Assembly: GCA_002309015.1 (NCBI GenBank)
Contig: DBWM01000026.1
Span: 16,148 to 30,780 of the forward strand
Origin: Myxococcales bacterium UBA1238
GTDB taxonomy: Bacteria; Myxococcota_A; Bradymonadia; UBA7976; UBA1532
Direction: 5' to 3'
DNA length: 14,633 bases
Made by a program: the position numbers and the translations under genes
Shown: positions 1-5,071 of the stretch, piece by piece
Numbering within the stretch: the stretch's first letter is position 1
Layout: each line of letters opens with the position of its first letter
The notes under the pieces: generated by a model
What the model saw: the letters and a program-made list of their open reading frames with translations, nothing else
Told to the model about the DNA's origin: nothing
Databases searched by the model: none

Positions 1-75
1 ACGGCATCCATCTTCACAGGAGAGGTTAAGAAACCGTTCGGTACAGGGTCTCTCCTGACGATCAAAGGTTTTTAA
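1..75 (+). CDS. C-terminal tail of an unidentified upstream protein (partial)
   Basis: Frame 1 is open from the first base to a TAA at 73-75, giving 24 residues ending in GTGSLLTIKGF. The alternation of charged, glycine and hydrophobic residues looks like real protein, and the other two forward frames stop earlier. The spacing to the next gene (113 bases) suits a gene end on the same strand. Only the tail is visible, so no family can be named, and the short length means it could be chance. Confidence 0.35.
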   Translation, partial: TASIFTGEVKKPFGTGSLLTIKGF

Positions 76-188
76 ACTCAAAAATGATTGCATTCCCGAA
101 GCCAATCCAACAAAATTTGCGGGCGAGCGTCGGGACGCCGGGGAGATTCAAACCCGAATCGCCAGCTTGAAGGCCACGGGGGGAAGAT

Positions 189-1745
189 ATGCAGCATCGG
201 TTTCCGATCGGCATTCAGACTTTTGAGAAAATCCGCAATCAAGGCTATGTCTATGTCGACAAGACCGCGCAGATCTATCGGCTGACGCACGGCCTATCGA
301 GTTATGTGTTCCTCTCGCGGCCGAGGCGGTTTGGAAAGAGCCTGCTGCTCTCGACCCTGCACGCCTATTTCAGCGGCCAGAAAGATCTCTTCGAGGGCCT
401 CGCGATCGCGGAGCTTGAGAAGGACTGGATCGAGTATCCGGTGCTCCATATGGATCTGACCGGCATCGATTACCACGATCCCGATGGGCTGCGGGAAAGG
501 CTCGATCTCTTATTGAGCCGGTATGAAGCGATCTACGGCGAGAATCCCAGAGAGACGCATCCGGGGTCGCGGTTGATGGGGGTCATCCGGCGCGCATGCG
601 AGCAGACCGGGCGGCAGGTCGTTTTGCTCGTCGACGAATACGAAAAACCGATCCTCGATGTATTGGATGACGAAGCCCTCCAGGAGCGGCATCGCCAGAT
701 ACTGAACGGCTTTTACGGCGGCATCAAACAATGCGATCCCTACCTCAGATTCGTGCTGCTGACCGGCGTCACCAAGATCGGAAAGCTGAGCGTCTTCAGC
801 GCATTAAACAACATCACCGATCTCTCGATGGATCCCGGCTACGCGGATCTCTGCGGGATCACCGAGGCGGAGCTCGAAGACGTCTTTCACGATGACATCG
901 CGGCGATGGCGGAAAAGCTGAAGCTCCCCTACGAAGGGATGAAAGCGCAGCTCAAACGGGAATATGACGGCTATCACTTCAGCGAAGAGCAGGAAAGCGG
1001 CCTCTATAACCCTTACAGCCTCTTCAAGGCCCTCGCCCAAAAACGGATCGAGCATTACTGGTTTGAGACCGGCACGCCGACGTTTTTGGTGCAGCTCTTG
1101 AAGAAGAGCGCCAGACCTTTGGGGCAACTCGAGGGGGTGACCGTTCAAAAGTCCGATCTGACGCAAATCAACTCGTTTACGAGCAACCCGCTGCCGATCA
1201 TCTATCAGAGCGGCTATCTGACGATCGAATCCTATCAGCCGAGATTTGAACGCTATGTGCTGAACTACCCCAATTGCGAGGTCAAAGAGGGCTTCTTAAA
1301 GGGCCTGCTGCCGCTCGTGATGGGCGAACGCAAGGTCTCGGAGTTCGACATCTCCTTCTTCGTCTTGTCGATCGAGGCGGGCGACACGGAAGCCTTCTTC
1401 GAGCGCATCGGGACTTTGCTCGCCTCCGTGCCCTACGAGATCAAGCTCGACTACGAGGTCCATTTCCAAAACTTCCTCTACCTGCTCTTCAGGCTGATGG
1501 GCTTCTACACCGAGGTCGAGACGCACACCGCCAAAGGGCGCGTCGATTTGGTGCTGAAGACCGATCGATACACCTACGTGATGGAATTCAAACGCGACTC
1601 CAGCGCCGAGGATGCGATGCGGCAGATTAAGGAAAAGGGCTACGCGGAGCCCTATCGGGCGGACGGGCGCAAACTGGTGCTCGTGGGCGCGAACTTCGCC
1701 TCCGACATGAGCGGGCTCGATGGCGTTTTGGTGGAGGATGCGTAA
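189..1745 (+). CDS. AAA-ATPase-like protein with C-terminal PD-(D/E)XK nuclease domain (copy 1)
   Basis: This 518-residue protein matches the DUF1703-type family (AAA-ATPase_like plus PDDEXK_9). The N-terminus has the family signature FPIGIQTF and YVDKTAQI, followed by a variant P-loop RPRRFGKS at about 44-51 and a Walker B strand VVLLVDEYEKPI at about 144-155. The C-terminal third has the nuclease-fold motif: GRVDLV with Asp453, then EFK with Glu466 and Lys468. The ATG at 189 is preceded by a GGGGGGAAG stretch and aligns with the start of the downstream paralogue. The family is widespread and multicopy in host-associated and anaerobic bacteria. Its cellular role is not established; a nucleic-acid-directed ATPase/nuclease is the structural expectation. 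No signal peptide is seen, so it is probably cytoplasmic, unlike most later genes here. It is followed 10 bases later by a parS palindrome. Family assignment is confident, function is not. Confidence 0.93.
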   Translation: MQHRFPIGIQTFEKIRNQGYVYVDKTAQIYRLTHGLSSYVFLSRPRRFGKSLLLSTLHAYFSGQKDLFEGLAIAELEKDWIEYPVLHMDLTGIDYHDPDGLRERLDLLLSRYEAIYGENPRETHPGSRLMGVIRRACEQTGRQVVLLVDEYEKPILDVLDDEALQERHRQILNGFYGGIKQCDPYLRFVLLTGVTKIGKLSVFSALNNITDLSMDPGYADLCGITEAELEDVFHDDIAAMAEKLKLPYEGMKAQLKREYDGYHFSEEQESGLYNPYSLFKALAQKRIEHYWFETGTPTFLVQLLKKSARPLGQLEGVTVQKSDLTQINSFTSNPLPIIYQSGYLTIESYQPRFERYVLNYPNCEVKEGFLKGLLPLVMGERKVSEFDISFFVLSIEAGDTEAFFERIGTLLASVPYEIKLDYEVHFQNFLYLLFRLMGFYTEVETHTAKGRVDLVLKTDRYTYVMEFKRDSSAEDAMRQIKEKGYAEPYRADGRKLVLVGANFASDMSGLDGVLVEDA

Positions 1746-1755
1746 AACGGGATCC

Positions 1756-1773
1756 ATGTTTCACGTGAAACAT
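1756..1773. other. parS-like ParB-binding palindrome, site 1
   Basis: ATGTTTCACGTGAAACAT is an 18-bp perfect palindrome containing the 16-bp parS consensus TGTTTCACGTGAAACA at 1757-1772. It lies 10 bases after the stop of the first nuclease gene, within a 31-base block (1745-1775) repeated exactly after the second nuclease gene (3430-3460). ParB-family proteins load on this sequence and spread to neighbouring DNA. The match to the consensus is exact; use in vivo is inferred. Confidence 0.85.
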
Positions 1774-1876
1774 CGTGCATCCATCGACGCGGTTGCGAAA
1801 GCCAAGGAGTTCCTGAAGCTCCTCGAAGGCGCAAAGCGCAGGCGATGAAGTGAGAATTCTGCAGGGAGGTGAGATC

Positions 1877-3430
1877 ATGAAGCATCGGTTTCCGATCGGC
1901 ATTCAATCCTTCTTAGAGCTCCGGACCAGGGGTTACGTCTATGTCGACAAGACCGCGCAGATCGCGCGCCTGATCGATGAGCAGAAATACGCCATCCTCT
2001 TGCGGCCGAGGCGGTTTGGAAAAAGCCTGCTGCTCTCGACCCTCATCGCCTATTTCAGCGGCCAGAAAGATCTCTTCGAAGGCCTCGCGATCGCGGAGAT
2101 TGAGAAGGACTGGATCGAATATCCGGTGATCCACATCAGTTTAAACGGCGCGGACTATTCGCAACCGGATGCCCTGCGGGAAAAACTGGATCTCATCCTG
2201 AGCGATTACGAGTCGCTCTACGGCGACAACCCCAAAGAAAAGCAGCTGAGCTCGCGACTGATCGGCGTGATCAGGCGGGCTAAAGCGGAAACCGGGCGCC
2301 CGGCGGTGTTGCTCGTCGACGAATATGAAAAACCGATCCTCGACACGCTCAATCTGCCCGAGCTGCAGGAACAGCACCGCCAAACCCTCAACGGTTTTTA
2401 CGGGGTCATCAAGGATCTCGATACCTGCCTTCAGCTCGTCCTGTTTGTGGGCGTCACCCGGATCGGAAAGCTCAGCGTTTTCAGCGCCTTAAACAACATC
2501 ACCGATCTCTCGATGGATCCCGACTATGCGGATCTCTGCGGGATCACAGAAAGAGAGCTCGAAGAAACGTTTCACGACGACATCGCGGCGATGGCGGAAA
2601 AGCTGAAGCTCCCCTACGAAGGGATGAAAGCGCGGCTCAAGCGGGAATATGACGGCTATCACTTCTGCGAAGAGCAGAAAAATGGCCTCTATAACCCTTA
2701 CAGCCTCCTCAAGGCCCTCGCCCAAAAAAAGATCGAGCATTACTGGTTTGAGACCGGCACGCCGACTTTTTTAGTGCAGCTTTTAAAGAAGAGCGCCAGA
2801 CCGCTGGGGCAGCTCGAAGGGGTGACCGTTCAAAAGTCCGATCTGACGCAGATCAACTCGTTCATCAACAACCCGCTGCCGATCATCTATCAGAGCGGGT
2901 ATCTGACGATCGCTGGATATGACGCCGAATTTTCAACCTATACGCTCGACTACCCCAATCTCGAGGTACGGGAAGGTTTCTTAAGCAGTCTGTTACCGTT
3001 GGTGGTCAAAGAAGAAGAAAAGTCAGAGTTTGATGTGAGCCATTTCGTTCGCGCTGTGCGGCGAGGCGATACCGACGCCTTCTTTGAGCGCATCGGGACT
3101 TTGCTCGCCTCCGTGCCTTACGAGATCAAGCTCGATTACGAGGTCCATTTCCAAAACTTCCTCTACCTGCTCTTCAGGCTGATGGGCTTCTACACCGAGG
3201 TTGAGACGCACACCGCCAAAGGGCGCGTCGATTTGGTTTTGAAGACCGATCGATACATCTACGTGATGGAATTCAAACGCGACAGCTCTGCTGAGGATGC
3301 GATGAAGCAGATTAAGGAAAAGGGCTACGCGGAGCCCTATCGGGCGGACGGGCGCAAACTGGTTTTAGTTGGCGCAAACTTCGCTTCCGACATGAGCGGG
3401 CTCGATGGCGTTTTGGTGGAGGATGCGTGA
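1877..3430 (+). CDS. AAA-ATPase-like protein with C-terminal PD-(D/E)XK nuclease domain (copy 2)
   Basis: This 517-residue tandem paralogue of the preceding gene has the same architecture: FPIGIQSF and YVDKTAQI at the start, P-loop RPRRFGKS at about 43-50, Walker B LLVDEYEKPI near 144-153, and a nuclease motif with the GRVD Asp near 452 and the EFK Glu/Lys near 465 and 467. I chose the ATG at 1877 because MKHRFPIGIQ aligns with the first copy and GGGAGGT sits six bases upstream; an in-frame GTG at 1850 would add nine residues without family support. Divergence from copy 1 is patchy. The central part and the nuclease domain are almost identical, while about residues 85-190 and 345-400 differ strongly. 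Both catalytic regions look intact in both copies, so neither is evidently dead. A parS palindrome follows 10 bases after the stop, as in copy 1. Confidence 0.93.
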   Translation: MKHRFPIGIQSFLELRTRGYVYVDKTAQIARLIDEQKYAILLRPRRFGKSLLLSTLIAYFSGQKDLFEGLAIAEIEKDWIEYPVIHISLNGADYSQPDALREKLDLILSDYESLYGDNPKEKQLSSRLIGVIRRAKAETGRPAVLLVDEYEKPILDTLNLPELQEQHRQTLNGFYGVIKDLDTCLQLVLFVGVTRIGKLSVFSALNNITDLSMDPDYADLCGITERELEETFHDDIAAMAEKLKLPYEGMKARLKREYDGYHFCEEQKNGLYNPYSLLKALAQKKIEHYWFETGTPTFLVQLLKKSARPLGQLEGVTVQKSDLTQINSFINNPLPIIYQSGYLTIAGYDAEFSTYTLDYPNLEVREGFLSSLLPLVVKEEEKSEFDVSHFVRAVRRGDTDAFFERIGTLLASVPYEIKLDYEVHFQNFLYLLFRLMGFYTEVETHTAKGRVDLVLKTDRYIYVMEFKRDSSAEDAMKQIKEKGYAEPYRADGRKLVLVGANFASDMSGLDGVLVEDA

Positions 3431-3440
3431 AACGGGATCC

Positions 3441-3458
3441 ATGTTTCACGTGAAACAT
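3441..3458. other. parS-like ParB-binding palindrome, site 2
   Basis: ATGTTTCACGTGAAACAT is identical to site 1 over all 18 bases and sits at the same distance from the stop of the second nuclease gene. It is 37 bases, centre to centre, from site 3. Confidence 0.85.
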
Positions 3459-3478
3459 CGCGAAGGCTCGGCGTGAAA

Positions 3479-3495
3479 CGTTTCACGTGAAACAT
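3479..3495. other. parS-like site 3 with an extra overlapping half-site
   Basis: CGTTTCACGTGAAACA at 3479-3494 differs from the parS consensus only at its first base. On the left, GTGAAAC at 3473-3479 forms a second overlapping palindrome, GTGAAACGTTTCAC (3473-3486), so three half-sites stand in a row. The block GAAGGCTCGGCG occurs both before it (about 3462-3473) and after it (3509-3520), so sites 2 and 3 probably arose by local duplication. Confidence 0.75.
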
Positions 3496-3649
3496 CGTGA
3501 AGAATCGTGAAGGCTCGGCGCGAACGAAAGTACCCTTGAGTTCGTTTCCTTTGAATATAGCCCTGCGACTTTCGTCCATCACTTTTTTTGACTCGCCATC
3601 CGCAATCGATGCAGGCGGATGCGACTTCCAACCCTCAAAGGAGTTCCCG

Positions 3650-4417
3650 ATGAAACAGAATCTTCTCGTTGCAGCCCTCGCGGCTTTCTTTGCTTTGAAT
3701 GCGCAGGCGAACCCGAAAGACAACGTCCCGCCCCTGATGGAACCCGTAGCGAAAGGTGAAGTCGACAAGGTCAAGGCGATGATCGCCTCGGGCGCTGATG
3801 TGAATGCCAGGGCGGAACACGGAATCACAGCGCTGCATTTGGCTGTATGCGCGGGGCATGATGAGATCGCGAAGCTGCTCCGCGCTGCGGGCGCCGATCC
3901 GAACGCCAAAGATGATCAGGGGCAGTCGCCGAGCGATTTGGAGCAGGCGATGAATCAGCGGGCGGCCAGCCTTGGAGCTTCTGCAAAACCGGTTGAGAAA
4001 AAGAATCTCTGTTTCAAGACCTGGAAGGTCCCTCGGGCGGAGCTTCTTGCAAAAATGCCTTTGGCGGAAGCTGCTGAAGAGGGCGAACTCGATGTCGTTC
4101 AAAAGCGGATTGCGGAGGGCGCAGATCTCAACGACCGTCTCAATGCGACGGGGACTACGCCTTTGATGCGGGCCGCTCTCAGGGGTCATTCGGATGTCGT
4201 GAAAGCCCTGCTCGAAGCCAAAGCCGACGTCAACGCCAGAGATGTTCAGGGAGAAACCGCACTGATGATGGCCGCTGCGATGGGTCATGCGGATGTGGTG
4301 AAGCTTTTGTTCGCCGCCAAAGCGGATGTCAACGTGAAGGATGAAAACGGCAAGACCGCCTTCGATCGGGCCAAAACCGATGAAATCAAAGCGCTTCTCA
4401 ATGGGGTAAAGCGATGA
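3650..4417 (+). CDS. secreted ankyrin-repeat protein
   Basis: This 255-residue protein has a clear Sec signal peptide (MKQN, then a Leu/Ala core to residue 17, AQA at 18-20), with likely cleavage before Asn21. AAAGGAG at 3637-3643 lies six bases before the chosen ATG. The open frame continues upstream to 3497, but that would bury the signal peptide. Two ankyrin blocks follow: about 27-92 (two repeats, with GADVNA and GADPNA loops) and about 135-255 (three to four repeats, with TPLMRAALRGH and TALMMAAAMGH). A less regular 40-residue segment with one Cys121 separates them. Ankyrin repeats bind protein partners; no enzyme domain is present. Its stop overlaps the next start (ATGA at 4414-4417), so it is probably translationally coupled to the two-transmembrane protein. 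Export implies a periplasmic or surface role. The partner is unknown. Confidence 0.92.
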   Translation: MKQNLLVAALAAFFALNAQANPKDNVPPLMEPVAKGEVDKVKAMIASGADVNARAEHGITALHLAVCAGHDEIAKLLRAAGADPNAKDDQGQSPSDLEQAMNQRAASLGASAKPVEKKNLCFKTWKVPRAELLAKMPLAEAAEEGELDVVQKRIAEGADLNDRLNATGTTPLMRAALRGHSDVVKALLEAKADVNARDVQGETALMMAAAMGHADVVKLLFAAKADVNVKDENGKTAFDRAKTDEIKALLNGVKR

Positions 4418-5028
4418 TTCAAAAGCTTGAAGCCTATCTCAAAGACCATCCGGAGCCCAAATGGGTCCATCTCCGCCGAAAGGTCTCGGAAACCGAGCTC
4501 GAAATGGAGGGTCCGACAGGCAAAATGCTCCTGACGTTGGCTCTGGTTGGAACGGTGGGCTTTGGGGGCCTGATCTACATCCTTGTCCGTTACTACATGG
4601 ATCAACATGTTTTGCCCATCAGCATGATCGCCATCATCGGTCTGTTCGTCCTGATGTGGGTGTTCCTGATGATCTATCTCTATAGGAGAGCCTTAGAGAA
4701 AGTGATCATGCGCGTCGGCAATCAGAGCGACCTGTTCACGCTCTGCCATCGCTCCACCAGCCTGAAAGAGGATGCACCGATCGCGTTTGACCCAAACCAG
4801 CTCGTCACCACGACCAGGCGTTTTACGAACAGGTATGGCTCAACGCGCTGGATTTTTGAGATCTACACCAGCAAAGAATCTCAGGAAAAGGGGATAAATC
4901 CGTTGACCCTGAGACCTGAAGGGGAATGCTTTCTGATTGAAAACTGGGATCAGGAACGCGGCGAACAGTTTTTCGATCTCCTGAATGCGCTCAAAGAGGA
5001 TGGAGCCCAGGCAGAAGACCCAATTTGA
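4414..5028 (+). CDS. two-transmembrane protein of unknown family
   Basis: This 204-residue protein has a charged N-terminal segment (1-37), two hydrophobic helices at about 38-60 and 67-90, and a soluble C-terminal domain of about 110 residues. The Arg-Arg pair after the second helix (91-92) and the basic N-terminus (RRK at 21-23) suggest that both ends face the cytoplasm and only a short loop faces the periplasm. It overlaps the upstream ankyrin stop by four bases and lies 43 bases before the ankyrin-caspase lipoprotein, so the three genes are probably one operon. I do not recognise the family. The general shape, an inner-membrane hairpin with a cytoplasmic domain, would suit a membrane adaptor or signalling partner of the exported ankyrin proteins. 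That is inference. The Shine-Dalgarno site is weak (GGGG at 4403-4406), which fits translational coupling. Confidence 0.85.
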   Translation: MIQKLEAYLKDHPEPKWVHLRRKVSETELEMEGPTGKMLLTLALVGTVGFGGLIYILVRYYMDQHVLPISMIAIIGLFVLMWVFLMIYLYRRALEKVIMRVGNQSDLFTLCHRSTSLKEDAPIAFDPNQLVTTTRRFTNRYGSTRWIFEIYTSKESQEKGINPLTLRPEGECFLIENWDQERGEQFFDLLNALKEDGAQAEDPI

Positions 5029-5071
5029 AAGAGACCGGCCAGACGCGGAATGAACCCCAAAAGGAGGAGAG

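Noticed and set aside
17..57. Inverted repeat CAGGAGAG ... CTCTCCTG with a 25-base loop, possible terminator.
   Set aside because: It lies within the probable coding tail 1-75, the loop is long, and the T-run does not follow the stem directly.
88..116. Promoter TTGCAT-N17-CAAAAT before the first nuclease gene.
   Set aside because: The -35 matches at only three positions and the spacer is otherwise uninformative; not strong enough to list.
1756..1848. Small open frame of 30 codons starting MFHVKH and ending in GAKRRR.
   Set aside because: Its first codons are just the parS palindrome read as protein, there is no Shine-Dalgarno site before it, and the matching flank after the second nuclease gene stops after 11 codons. 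The helical-looking tail is not enough evidence.
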